Shown: positions 35,255 through 47,556, numbered from the stretch's first letter. The stretch is 64,000 nucleotides of DNA from Adiantum capillus-veneris (GCA_014529385.2 CM043951.1:113196469-113260468); one strand, 5' to 3'. Translations and numbers: made by a program. Notes: generated by a model from the sequence alone, not told the origin.

Positions 35255-35307
35255 GCTTTCTAAGACCCTTCAGTTTACAATGCTAAAAGTGACGCCCACT
35301 ATCAATC

Positions 35308-35553
35308 ATGGACGAATGGCTGAAGGAGTTTTCTAACTGGAGGACGGAAGAAGAGGAGACGAAGGAGGCACTAGCCGCCTTCATTGAAGTGCTATTGCCA
35401 GGCTACAGTGTCTTCAGTATTCAAGAGGTAAATTCTCCATCTCGTGTTGCTCGTTCTAACCATAAATTGAGAGCATCAGGTGGGAGGTCGGTGAAGTGCC
35501 ATCACTGTTGTCAACCAAGACACATTGTCAATGAGTGCCAGCGAAAGGACTAA
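35308..35553 (+). CDS. small N-terminal frame with a CCHC zinc knuckle
   Basis: An 81-codon frame with ATG at 35308, 72 bp after the PBS start. It begins with an acidic helical-looking stretch (EEEETKEALAAFIEVL) and carries a complete CX2CX4HX4C knuckle (CHHCCQPRHIVNEC) near its C-terminus, so it probably binds nucleic acid. It is separate from the main gag knuckle at 37.3 kb. It could be the remnant of an earlier gag unit or a real leader protein. It is followed by overlapping frames to 35728 that are not recognisable. Confidence 0.45.
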   Translation: MDEWLKEFSNWRTEEEETKEALAAFIEVLLPGYSVFSIQEVNSPSRVARSNHKLRASGGRSVKCHHCCQPRHIVNECQRKD

Positions 35554-35849
35554 AATTGTCTACATCGACATTCATCGCGAAGATGTCATTCACATCAAGG
35601 AAGGGAAGAACACGGTGAGGCCTCTTTTCCCTAAAGAAAATGTAGTCAAAGTTATAACTCCAAAGTGGCCTAAAGGGGTTGCTCGAGCCAAAGGTAAGGG
35701 GAAGATAAGCCAGTCTAGAAACACATGACCCCGAAGGGAGAAGCAGTTGGCCAAGCAAGTGCTTCAAGCTCAGAAATCCGGGTTGTGCCGAGCTTGCCAA
35801 AGAGGAAGTCATCCGAAGCTAAGCGGCAGAAGGTCGCCTACCGATTTTC

Positions 35850-36446
35850 ATGACGCATGCGAGTGCTATCCACTTTGACAATCCTAAAGAAGAAGTGGTA
35901 AGAAGATTCCCATGTCCTAGGGAAGAGTGGTTCGGTTACTGCTCTCGCTGTTTTGGAAAGCGAGTGGAGGATCTTCCTCCTCTCCCTGTACAACTTATCC
36001 TGAACAAGCTTTCCACCACGGGTGAAACCCAGTGGGCCGGGGATGAGTTGCAACTAAATGGAGTAGAATTCATGCAACACACCGACTACGGAAATTCCCT
36101 GCAATTGCTTTTAGCCAAGAGGCTGGGAGTGGTCAGACGCGTCGCCATCACCCCGTACGTGCTAAGCAACGAAGGAAAGGTAGAGCCCATGAAAGGAGAT
36201 GACCTCTTGTGGATGTGCCAACTCATCAACATTGGCACGGTAAGAGTAATGGCATTCCCGTTCAGATTCCTGAAGCATATGCATGTGAATATCTATGTAG
36301 ATAGGAAAGTCTTCTACCAACAGAAGATCATATACCTAATCGGTGCGGCGGTACTAGGAGAAATCCTCAATTCCCCGAACCCTATCATTCTCCCCATATT
36401 AGATTACCATCATTCCTTTAATGTTTCTATCTTTATCCTGTTTTAA
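35850..36446 (+). CDS. 198-codon open frame of unknown function in the giant element
   Basis: Intact from ATG at 35850 to TAA at 36444. The N-terminal part has CPREEWFGYCSRCFGKRV with three Cys. The middle (GETQWAGDELQLNGVEF, LQLLLAKRLGVVRR) and the end (KIIYLIGAAVLGEIL) give no recognised domain; the C-terminal 30 residues are hydrophobic. In the frame ending at 35874 another Cys cluster precedes it (CRACQRGSHPK, DACECYP), hinting that the original product was longer and frameshifted. It precedes the gag start by 100 bp. An unbroken frame of this length in such decayed DNA is worth attention. Confidence 0.45.
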   Translation: MTHASAIHFDNPKEEVVRRFPCPREEWFGYCSRCFGKRVEDLPPLPVQLILNKLSTTGETQWAGDELQLNGVEFMQHTDYGNSLQLLLAKRLGVVRRVAITPYVLSNEGKVEPMKGDDLLWMCQLINIGTVRVMAFPFRFLKHMHVNIYVDRKVFYQQKIIYLIGAAVLGEILNSPNPIILPILDYHHSFNVSIFILF

Positions 36447-36462
36447 CCTATCCACCCACCCC

Positions 36463-36469
36463 TATAAAA
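36463..36469 (+). promoter_or_regulatory. internal TATA-like motif upstream of gag
   Basis: TATAAAA in CCACCCCTATAAAAAGCCGC, 77 bp before the gag ATG, followed by a short duplication GCCGCTATGAGCCGCTATT. The context resembles the TATA box of the 23.6-kb element's LTR (CACCCCTATAAAAGG). Confidence 0.4.
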
Positions 36470-36545
36470 AGCCGCTATGAGCCGCTATTGTTGTTAATGT
36501 AAAAATAAATAAATAAAAAGGTTTGTAATTTCCTGAGTCACTACC

Positions 36546-37489
36546 ATGGCAAGTGTTTCTTTCCTCACGTTCAATGGAAAGAAGGGAGAGGATCTCACTA
36601 CTGACTTTTTGGTTGATTTTGACATTGCTTGTGTCGTCTCCAACAAAGATGACGATGCTTCACGACTTAGAATTTTTCCTCTACTGATGAAAGTAGAGGC
36701 CAAGTCTTGGTATAATGCATTGCCCCAGGCTACCAAGAATCCATGGGATGTGTTAAGGGTTGCTTTTATAAAGAGGTTTGGTGGAGGCACAACCTCCGAG
36801 AAGCTATGGCATCTATTGACAAAATTAAAGCAGGGAGTCTGCTGGAGTATGCCACCTACGAGTCCAAATTTGTGGACTTATGGGAGAGATGGGTTTCCTT
36901 ACTGGAGGAAGGCGAAGGAGCGCCTAATTTCCTAAAGAAGGACCGTTTCATTGCTGGTCTATGGTTGCCGCTTAGAGAGAAGGTGAAGGGAAGGTTTCCT
37001 GCAACATATGAGTTGGCAGTCGAAGTAGCCCGCCTTAAAGACAAGAAGCTGCGCATGCAAGCAATAGTTAACGAGTCAGAGGAAACAAGCTCAGCCCAAC
37101 CAACCCCAGTGACTGCAATAGCCAATGATAGAGTCCAGCCGCAAGAGGCATCCAAAGAGCAGCAAGACCTGCTGAGTCGCATCACCACCCAACTAGAGAG
37201 TTTATTTGTGCATCTGGTGCAGCAAGGGCATGCACCTGTCAGGAATCCAGAACAACAAAGAGGACAACGAAGTTAGAACCAAGAGTACCACTGTTATAAC
37301 TGCGGGGAAGATGGCCATGGAATGTACTACTGCCCACATCTAAGGAGGCAGAATTTCACTTTAGGAGGGAGACAGAATCAGATCTCTCCACCAAGAGCAA
37401 GACCACTGCCACCCAGGCAACCAATCCCACATGTTCAAATCCCACCACCAGTGGTGCAACCACAACTAGCCACACCAATTCAACGCTAG
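36546..37489 (+). pseudogene. Gag (capsid and zinc knuckle) of the giant element
   Basis: The ATG at 36546 lies in a good context (ACCATGGC). The capsid-like part contains RLRIFPLLMKVEAKSWYNAL, WDVLRVAFIKRFGGG, then after a frame change near 36800-36815 SLLEYATYESKFVDLWERW and FLKKDRFIAGLWLPLREKV, typical of plant gypsy Gag and related to the gag at 51.5 kb (KKDRFVANLKEI). A CCHC knuckle CYNCGEDGHGMYYC lies at about 37292-37333, followed by a Pro/Gln-rich tail. TAG codons at 37274 and 37487 interrupt the frame, which otherwise continues into the next feature. Confidence 0.85.
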
Positions 37490-37495
37490 TCACCA

Positions 37496-39001
37496 ATGCA
37501 ACCACCGCCGCAATCACCACTTACAATCATCCTACGCCCACCACCAATTGGTACCCGCACAACAAGTATCATTGGTCTTGCAGAAGAGGTCAAGTTGAGT
37601 GTAACAGAAGAAGGATCAAGTAAGAAGACTATTCAAAGAACTGAAGCAGTGGAACAAGAGGTTAAAGAATCAAAAGATGCTACCCAGGTGGGGGAGGTAA
37701 GTCAAGAAAATTGTGTTACAAATGTGAGTACATCTTTAACCTTGGATGAAATAGGCACCAAAGCAATCAATCGACAGCATTGGGCAGTAAGGGTAAGAAG
37801 GTGTAAAGTGTTGATTAGGCCTCGTCGGAGTAAGAGGAATGCAAAGTGGATGAAAGATACAAGAGAAGAGGAAGACCAGCCTGCTAGCAAGGCTTTGCAG
37901 AAGATGTACAACATATCAAGCAAAGGGGAGGGCTTTGAAAACGGAAGCCGGTGCACCAGCATGGACCCAGGACAATGTAGCAAGCTAAAGGAATCTTGCA
38001 TCAAGGCAGTTTCACTAGAGGACCATAACGAAGAGGTAGGTATGACTGAAGGTTTGGAGTTGGATATTGCTCCAGAGGCTTGGCAACCGAACAAGACTTT
38101 ATTGTGTAGTGTTATAGACCTAGAGATGGGTAATGCCTCTAGTCTACTGAAGGGTGTTATAAACTTGGAGATGGGTAATGCCTCCAGTTTATGTGAGGGT
38201 GTTCAGAGTAAGTTTGATTATCAATATCTTGCCAACCTTTTAAGGATGTTCCAAACTCTTCCACAACACAACATTGTGTTTGCATGGGATGCATTAGACC
38301 TATGGCTATGGCTAGCGTCTATAACATATAGAGATAAGATCAGCATGGAGATAAGAGCTAAGGAGCCATGGATAGACAAAAGGCTGATAGAATGCAAGAA
38401 TGAAGACCTCATTCCCAATTTGGTACAATCTTTTACAAATAGTCCATCCTCTCTTTGGAGAAAGGTAAGTGGTTTACGCTTGTATTTAAGCCGCAAGGTA
38501 GGTGGCTTGCTATTAGCATCAGTAAAGGAAGCTGACATGTTTGAGCACACCCAAAAGAAGCATGATATGCTTGCAGTTTTTTTCAGTCATGGCAGTAAGC
38601 AGGATTATGAAGACAACTTGAGCTCACCACACCAACAAGGCGGCCATATAGGGTGGATTCTTGGTACACTCTTGGGAATCATAATTTTCAGTTCCGTCTT
38701 TGCAGGAGCCAAGATGCTCATTTCCCCTCTCGCTACTAGTGGTTACAAATTTGGTCCTATTTGGCATGCAATTTTTATTGTTCGGTCACTATAGATAATG
38801 ATCCTATTTTTCACTTGGGATCCAGGAGGACACTGGCACAAAGATCTGGAAGCCATGGGCTTACCATTTAATCAGCTAACACTATTCCAAGGAACAGGAT
38901 ATCAACTGGACCTGTTGCAGATTCATGAATATCCCATGATTCTCACCAATGGCCAAATGGAATGGCTAGTTCTGAAGGCAACTCCATATCGGCTCCTATA
39001 G
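37496..39001 (+). pseudogene. C-terminal extension of Gag with a membrane segment, unknown function
   Basis: In the same frame as the gag knuckle, a 432-codon stretch (37496-38794) and, after a TAG at 38792, 68 further codons. Features: Pro-rich start (about residues 1-20), a 15-residue tandem repeat (VIDLEMGNASSLLKG / VINLEMGNASSLCEG, about 38110-38199), a Trp-rich segment (AWDALDLWLWLASI), and one strong hydrophobic segment GWILGTLLGIIIFSSVFAG at about residues 385-403, then a second weaker one. No protease, reverse transcriptase, RNase H or integrase motif is present. The single late membrane segment is reminiscent in position of envelope-like third frames of some gypsy elements, but I see no sequence support for that identity. 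Confidence 0.5.
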
Positions 39002-39051
39002 CTCAGCTGAAGAAGAATCAGAGTCAGGGCTAGAGACATGAATGCCTCTAG

Positions 39052-39069
39052 CCAAAAGGGGAGGGCTAA
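39052..39069 (+). promoter_or_regulatory. polypurine tract of the giant element
   Basis: CAAAAGGGGAGGGCTAA immediately before the 3' LTR start TGATGGC at 39070; the expected primer site for plus-strand synthesis. Confidence 0.85.
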
Positions 39070-39772
39070 TGATGGCAGATTTTGAAAATCAAAGGAAAAA
39101 AAAAAGCTTATTTTTCCTGTGCCGGAGCCTTAGCGACACCATAGAGAGGCTTAGGAAATGGCCCAGCGCTGTTCATTGCATGCCCGCAGGCGGTCTGGCC
39201 AATCCTCTCTTCCTATCTCCTCATAGCCTACCAATGGCCGATCACACTATCCTCTCTCTCTCACCCACACACCCCCTTACTGGCCACCCTCGGCCAGACG
39301 CAAGCCTCGAGCACCCACCCCCAAGTTCTCTCGCTTTCTATCTCGCGCTTCCGCTACACCGAGCCCGTGGCCGCATGTGACCTCCCGCTCTCCCGTATTC
39401 TTATCCACACACACACACACCCCATGCCAGCCAATAGTCCGAATAATATTCTCCCCCTCTCTTCCCTACCCGCTCACCTCATCCTCGGCCTCATTCCCCG
39501 CCCCCCCCCCCCTTGGCCCGCTAATATTCTCCCTCTCTCCTCACCCCATTGACTCTCACCCCCTCCTCTCGTCCTTGAGCCACCAAACGGGGAAGGGGTG
39601 ATATCCCACCCCCCTCTCTCTCCACATACCCCCCCCCTTACCCCACTCCATTGCAAAATCCCCCCCCCCTCCCTCGCTCTCTTGTCCGGCGGCTCACGAG
39701 GCGCGGACCTCACCCTATCCCTCTCTCTCCCTCACACTCTCTTTCTCACTCTCAGCCAGCATGTGAAGGCGC

Positions 39773-39826
<54 letters not shown>

Positions 39827-39936
39827 TATCCACACACACTCCCTCCCTTATACACCCTCACCTCCTCCCACCACCTCACCCTATCCCTCTCTCTCCCTCA
39901 CCCCATCTCTCTCACTCTTGGGCAATCAGGCCGAAG

Positions 39937-40021
<85 letters not shown>
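39070..40021 (+). repeat. 3' LTR of the giant element, first part
   Basis: Corresponds to 32611 through about 33580 of the 5' LTR. The first long CT array of the 5' LTR is almost absent here (only about seven CT at 39250-39263), while the array at 39776-39824 is longer than its 5' partner near 33408. It ends inside a CT array where the copia element is inserted. Confidence 0.9.
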
Positions 40022-40025
<4 letters not shown>

Positions 40026-40345
40026 GTAAAGAATGAGGATGCAATATATCTACACAAGACAAGCACAAAGCACATAGAGATGGAAAGCTTCTTCTTCTTC
40101 TTCACAGAAAAGAGAGTACAAAATGACTAAGTGCTAAAGCTGAAAAGTAGCACATATGTACATGCGGTCACTAAGTGTGAACTCACTAGAAGTGTACTAG
40201 GCTGGCACTATAAGTGTAGTCCAGCTGTAGAATCACTGGCAGAGATCCTCCATGTCGGTCACCTAACGCGCTCGTGAGTAAATGCCGTAAGCGGCCAAGA
40301 CCCGTAGTGGATGTGAGCTCAAGGTGTAGAGCTCGACATCTCAAC
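40022..40345 (-). repeat. copia 3' LTR
   Basis: 324 bp with TGTTG...CAACA ends, directly adjoining the polypurine tract (minus-strand CGAGGGGGAG at 40346-40355). The polyprotein stop lies 27 bp inside this LTR. Confidence 0.9.
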
Positions 40346-41959
40346 ACTCCCCCTCGAGCTCTGCATGTCGCAGAGTCCAAGCATAGTCCGGAAACGTCGA
40401 AGCCTCTCAGCTCCGAGGGCCTTGGTAAAGATATCCTCTATCTGCTCCTCTGTGCTGATGTAGACCAAGTCGATGTCGCCCGCCAACACTCGCTCTCGAA
40501 CGTAGTGGTAATGGACCTCTATGTGTTTGGTCCTGGCATGGAACACTGGGTTCCTAGCCAACTGCATGCTGCTGAGGTTTTCACAATGGATGAAAATCTG
40601 CTGGTCCACCTGCACTCCCAAGTCCTCAAGTAATGTGCGTAGCCAAGCTACCTCGCACGCCGCAACGGCTGCACCTCTGTACTCGGCCTCTGTGCTCGAT
40701 AAAGCAACCGTAGGCTGCTTTTTGTTGCTCCAAGTAACAGCAACACTCCCAAAAGAGTACATGAAGCCACTCGTAGATCTCCTATCAACAATGCTACCTT
40801 CCCAATCTGCATCTGTATACCCATACAATGCTAATGGTGCATCTGATGCATAGAACAATGCGTAGTCAAGAGTACCTTGCACATACCTAAGTGTGCGTCG
40901 TACTCCATCCAAATGTGGCTTCCTTGGAAGCTGCATGAACTGACTCTCCAAGCCTACTGTGTAGCTCAAGTCTGGCCTCGTGATAGTCAAGTAGATTAGA
41001 CTACCCACAATCTTCCTGTACATGTTGACATCCTCAACAACATCACCCTTCTCTGCACTCAGCTTTGCATTCACATCCAACGGAATAGAAATTGGCTTAC
41101 AATCAGCCATACCATACTTTGACAACATGTCCAAAGCATACTGTCTCTATGATAGCCATACACCCTCTGGAGTCCTGATCACCTCAATGCCAAGAAAGTA
41201 GCGCAACTCGCCTAAATCTTTCATTTCAAACTCCTGTTTGAGAAGACCCTTCACATGGTCAATCTCCATAGCATTGTCACCAACAATAATAAGGTCATCT
41301 ACATATATGGTAATGACCACAATCCCCACATCACTCTCACGTACATAGAGTGAATGATCAGCATGAGCTCTCCTAAAACCAATACTGACAAGATACTTGG
41401 CAATCCTGTCATACCATGCTCTAGAGCCCTGCTTCAAACCATACAAAGCTTTGAGAAGTCTGCATACATAATCTGGGTAACCTGGATCGACATAACCAGG
41501 TGGCTGATCCATATACACTTCCTCTTGCAACTCACCATTCAAGAAGGCATTCTTTACATCCATTTGATGCATAATCCATCCTCTAGATGCAGCCACTGCT
41601 ATGGCAGCTCTCACAGTCGTCATCTTTGCCACTGGAGCAAAGGTCTTCTCATAGTTTGTGCCATACGTCTGTGCATAACCCTTTGCGACCAGCCTTGCCT
41701 TGTGACGCTCAATGTTATCATCAGCCTTATGCTTGGTTTTATACACCCATTTACAGCCAATAGCTTTCTTGCCATTTGGCAATGGCACCAACTCCCATGT
41801 GTCGTTTGCTTCCAATGCAGCCATCTCTTCATTCATTGCATCATCCCAATGCACATTTCCAACTGCATCCTCAAAACATGTGGGCTCCACATCCTGTATC
41901 ACCTTAGCCATGTAGGCTTGGTGATGCGCTAGATACCCATCATAAGTCAATTTCTGAAC
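40319..41959 (-). pseudogene. copia reverse transcriptase and RNase H
   Basis: Minus strand, in frame with the rest of the polyprotein. Reverse transcriptase motifs: DTWELVPLPNGKKAIGCKW, HKARLVAKGYAQ, QMDVKNAFLNGEL, LLKALYGLKQGSRAWYDRI and the catalytic YVDDL at 41305-41291. RNase H has YTDADWEG (about 40820-40798), VALSSTEAEYRGA and HARTKHIEVHYHYVRE, the standard copia pattern. One TAG at 41147-41149 (where relatives have Gln) separates the two halves. It would synthesise element cDNA in the particle. All catalytic residues I checked are present. Confidence 0.9.
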
Positions 41960-43105
41960 TGGATTTCTGACTCTATTAGATCTGCGCGGTCCTGGGTCAC
42001 TCCTTTTCCCTCTAGCATCTTCTTGTACTTTCCTTACACCAGATGTCCTGACATTCGAAATTCCAAATTCCTCATCAAGAGTTTGTTCAGAACCATCTTA
42101 ATCCATGTCTACATGTGAAAAACCTGATGATGCATCAGCCATAAAGGGAGGTTCATCAACCTTTTCCTTTCCTTTTCGTGATACATTCCCTGTACCTATT
42201 GGTGGAGTAACCTGCGTACGTAGTCTACCATTCCATGGTTTCTCAACAGAGCCACGAGAAGAGGACTCTTGTGGTCCACTCAAAACCTGTGACTGTGGCC
42301 TCACATTTTGTACAACCACATCATCTTTTACATCAGCCCCAATAGTGCCATGTGCATTACTGTACCAACTGCTCATCTCATCAAAGACTACATCTCTGCT
42401 CACTTGTAATTCTCGTGTAGTAGGATTGTAGCACATGTACCCCTTTTGTTCAAGGGAATATCCCACAAGAATACATTTCTCTGCTTTAGGATCCAATTTC
42501 CTACGCAACTCATCTGGTACATGCACATAAGCTATGCAGCCAAACACTTTCAAGTGTGCCAAATCAGGCTTTGTATCTGTAAAATTTTCCTCAGGTGTTA
42601 CATCATGCACCGCAGCTGTAGGTGTCTTGTTCATAATGTACACAGCTGTATTTACGGCTTCAGCCCAGAAATGATGAGGCATGTTCTTCTCATTCATCAA
42701 TGCACGTGCAACCTCTACAATGTGCCTGTTTTTCCTTTCTGCGACCCCATTCTGTTGTGGAGTATATCTGCATGTAAACTGCCTGTATATACCATGCATT
42801 CACAAAAAATATGAAAAATCATTGGAGAAGTACTCTCCCCCTCCATCTGACCTCAATGTCTTGATTTGCATATCTGTCTCCTTCTCAATCATGACTTTGA
42901 AGTCTTGAAAGTGACCAAACACTTCACTTTTGTTACGCATGAAGTAGACCCATACTTTCCTTGTATGGTCATCAATGAAAGAGACATAATACCTGCAACC
43001 ATGTATACTTGCAGTATCGGTTGGACTCCAAACATCTGTGTGCACCACCTCAAGTGGCTTTTTACATACATTGCGCTCATGTGGAAATGAGCCCTTTGAC
43101 TGTTT
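41960..43105 (-). pseudogene. copia integrase
   Basis: Minus strand, same frame. The core has VHTDVWSP (first Asp, codon 43036-43034), LRSDGGGEY (second Asp, codon 42847-42845) and QNGVAERKNR (Glu, codon 42739-42737), a D,D-35-E layout. After the core come VHVPDELRRKLDPKAEKCILVGYS and a Ser/Gly-rich linker. Stops at 42800 (TGA) and 42098 (TAA), plus one just upstream at 43106, prevent a full product. Integrase would insert the cDNA; the triad is intact. Confidence 0.9.
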
Positions 43106-44044
43106 TCAAAACTGGCATGCTGCACACACTTTATGCATACCATCCACCTTGAATTTGGGCAAACCTTTTACAATCTGTTTTGATTGCATGCTGCGCAATC
43201 TCTGCTCATTGACATGGCCAATGCGTTTGTGCCAAATGTCAACATCAGCCACAACACCTGTGCCCTGTGCAAATAATGCAGCTTTTACCTCAGGCATGTC
43301 TACATTCAGCGTAAACATTATGCCCACACATTTGCCCTCTGTGATCAGCTTACAGCCATTCTGGAAATCTTCTACATAATAGCCATTTGGATTGAAGCAA
43401 ACTTGCAAACCCTGCTCAACCATTTGTCCAACAGAAACAAGACTCTTTGTAATGTTTGGGACATGAAGTATATCTGCTAAGTACTTTGATTTGCCACTCT
43501 TCGTATTTAGAGGTATGTCCCCTACATGAGCAATGGGGTGAGCTGTGTCATCTCCTGTCTGCACATAGCCTGACACATCTGGTTTGCGCATATCTCTAAA
43601 CCACTCTCCACGAGACGTCATGTGATTAGAGGCACCTGAATCCACATACCAAACATCATCTTGGGTGGAATTCTCTGCAGTCATTGTATTCATTACATGC
43701 TGCATAACAAACATGCGCTCGTTTTTGCTGTCATTTGCATCTCTGCTAGTAGATGCATAGTTGCCCTGTTCTCTCTTTCCACTTGCTTTTCCCTTTGGAC
43801 AGTCACGTGACATGTGACCTCTTTCACCACAAGTCCAACATTCTCTGCTATCTGGAGTATGTTGTTGCCTGCTTGATCCTGCACCACGACCTCTTTGACT
43901 CCCCCTGCCTTGAGACTGGTTTCCCCTGCCACCTGTATTGTTTTGATTTGATTGACCTTCCAAAAATTGGCCCCTGCAACCCCTTGGGCCTCGACCATGA
44001 CCTCTACCTCTACCTCTACCTCTGTTGGAGTTAGAATAGAAGGC
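43106..44044 (-). pseudogene. copia nucleocapsid, protease and pre-integrase region
   Basis: Minus strand. An Arg/Gly-rich stretch (RGRGRGRGHGRG) precedes a CCHC knuckle CWTCGERGHMSRDC (43840-43799). The aspartic protease has the active site VDSGASNHM (Asp codon 43642-43640) and a flap-like region LNTKSGKSKYLADILHVPN. The zinc-binding pre-integrase part shows WHKRIGHVN and CAACQF near 43126. A TAG at 44045-44047 separates this from gag and a TGA at 43106-43108 from integrase. Confidence 0.9.
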
Positions 44045-44674
44045 CTAATCAGAATTATTTCTGCCATGAGAAGAAGATGTGTCAAGGTTCTTCTCCTCAA
44101 GAATAAGCATAGAAATCAAATCTTGGAACACGGGGATGTCGTCTCTTGTATTCATGGAAGACGTAAAATGTACATACTCATCTCCTAGACCATCCAAGCA
44201 TGCACGGACAATGTCATCGTCTTCCACTGAGACTTTAATAGATCCAAGAGCCTCAATGATACTCTTGATCTTCAAGGCATAATCATTGATTGAGAGGTTG
44301 TTCCTCTTAACCTGATTTAGCTCCGACTTTAGTTGAAGCTTCCTAGCCTTGGTGTTCACCTCGAACACTCTGCCTAAGTTTCTCCATGCAATGGAGAGGG
44401 TTTCAGCATCCTGTAGATAGCCCATCATGCCATCTGTGATGCTCATAGAAAGCCAATACATCACTTTGCTCTGGCCTTGTTGCCAGTCCCTCAAAGCTTT
44501 CCTTTGTTCTGCTGTAGCATTTGCCTCGGGAATCTCTGGTTCCTTTTCATTGTCTCCTTCTACATAGTCCCAAAAACCTTTTCCTTTTAGGAAATTGGTT
44601 ATTTTGAACTTCCATGCAGGGTAGTTATTTTTCTCAAGCTTCTCAGTAACAATCTGACTGAAACTGTCAGACAT
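44045..44674 (-). pseudogene. copia Gag (capsid part)
   Basis: Minus strand, ATG at 44674-44672. 209 codons beginning SFSQIVTEKLEKNNYPAWKF, with DYVEGDNEKEPEIPE, ALRDWQQGQSKVMYWLSMSI, LNQVKRNNLSINDYALKIK and CLDGLGDEYVHF, the copia UBN2-type Gag pattern. It would assemble the cytoplasmic particle. It ends at a TAG where the related copia at 12.6 kb continues, so the Gag-Pol frame was originally continuous. Confidence 0.9.
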
Positions 44675-44729
44675 CTTGAAGCACTAAGACAAAATAGCTG
44701 CAATCTGGTGAACCTGCTATCGTGGTACC

Positions 44730-45076
44730 TGTAACGCTTTCTACACTCAACGAGGATGCAAAGAATGAGGATGCAAGAGAGCTACACAAGACAAGCACAA
44801 AGCACACAGAGATGGAAAGCTTCTTCTTCTTTTTCACAGAAAAGAGAGTACAAAATGACTAAGTGCTAAAGCTGAAAAGTAGCACATATGTACATGCGGT
44901 CACTAAGTGTGAACTCGCTAGAAGTGTACTAGGCTGGCACTATAAGTGTAGTCCAGCTGTAGAATCACTGGCGGAGATCCTCCGTGTCGGTCACCTAACG
45001 CGCCAGTGAGTAAATGCCGTAAGCGACCAAGACCCGTAGTGGATGTCAGCTCAAGGTGTAGAGCTTGACATCTCAA

Positions 45077-45078
<2 letters not shown>
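44730..45078 (-). repeat. copia 5' LTR
   Basis: Right-hand LTR. From 44761 outward it aligns with 40029-40345. The inner edge differs: instead of TGTTGTAAAG the plus strand reads TGTAACGCTTTCTACACTCA then CGAGGATGCAAAG, partly a duplication of the neighbouring GAGGATGCAA. Next to it, on the minus strand, GGTACCACGATAGCAGG may be a degraded initiator-Met PBS. Confidence 0.8.
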
Positions 45079-46728
<1,650 letters not shown>

Positions 46729-46737
46729 CTATATATG

Positions 46738-47550
46738 CAGTTTCTTATGAGATTAATTATAGATCTACCAATCATCAGTAGAGGTCGTATCTCGGTTTGG
46801 ATGCTTTTAGATCAACTCACTAAAGTTAGGCAAGATGGTTGTTCCGAACATTGTTGATTAATCAATAGTAATAAAAGGAATTGGGATCCTTGTTTTCAAG
46901 TCATTTTGGAGGACTAACTGTATATGGTGGAGATACACATATTAGTATTGCCAATCATCCAAAGAGAATAGACAAATTACAATTTTTACTTTTGTGCTAA
47001 AGGATATGCTAAGCACGTACAATAGCAATAAGAAATCTGATTGTAAAGGTTATCTCTCTAGTTGGAGTTTGCTTATCATGAGGCAAAACATGTTGGCGAC
47101 TAAGTTTAGCCTATTTATATTTAAATCGATTTCTCAATCTTGAACACCTCTTATGGTGGGGTTGTTTATTGTTGAAGAATGCTATTAATCCAAGCACTTA
47201 TACCTTGCTGATGAGTTATGTCAGTCAATTACTTTCATGGAAAGTGAAAAGAGGTACTCTTATAGATACATCTTATTTGTGATTACTTGTTTAGATACTC
47301 AAGTGAGTTCTAAATGGAGTCTTTATGCTATGTTTGATATGAGCCAATTACAAGAGACACTTACAAAGGGACAACAATGTGGAAAATCAAGATGCTCTTC
47401 TTGATTTCAATTCATTGAACCTCCTATCGAGTCTTGTTCTAGTCAAATGGACTGCTAGATCCATGAAGGATTCCATTGCAGAAAACAATAGTCTTCTTAT
47501 GAAGATATCACCATTTTTGTTTTTGAGGACAAAAACACTTCTCCAAGGGA
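46738..47550 (+). pseudogene. chromovirus-like gypsy integrase end and chromodomain-like tail
   Basis: Translation across frames shows MRLIIDLPIISRGRISVWML, LLDQLTKVRQD (integrase core start), HISIANHPKRIDK (the conserved HPQTDGQ site), KDMLSTYNSNKK, LVEFAYHEAKH and TKFSLF, all in gypsy order over 46738-47120. A chromodomain-like end follows (VLVKWTARSMKDSIAENN, about 47437-47492), then a polypurine tract CCAAGGGAGAGTAA. The Asp of the first catalytic motif is Arg and several frame changes occur. The element is interrupted at its left by the giant element. Confidence 0.75.
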
Positions 47551-47556
47551 GAGTAA

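Larger units (their letters stand above)
40022..45078 (-). mobile_element. young Ty1/copia element, minus strand
   Basis: LTRs at 40022-40345 and about 44730-45078 flank a complete gag-PR-IN-RT-RNaseH coding region read on the minus strand. The whole polyprotein stays in one frame from 44674 to 40319, broken only by five stops (44045 TAG, 43106 TGA, 42800 TGA, 42098 TAA, 41147 TAG). About 13 mismatches over roughly 317 aligned LTR bases make it the youngest large element here. It is inserted in a CT microsatellite, so its target duplication cannot be distinguished. Confidence 0.95.

Noticed and set aside
37496-39001. Naming the Gag extension an envelope protein
   Set aside because: A single hydrophobic segment is not enough; no signal peptide, fusion motif or family similarity could be seen.
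40274-42908. Plus-strand frames opposite the copia polyprotein
   Set aside because: They are shadows of the minus-strand reverse transcriptase, RNase H and integrase, which carry all the conserved motifs.
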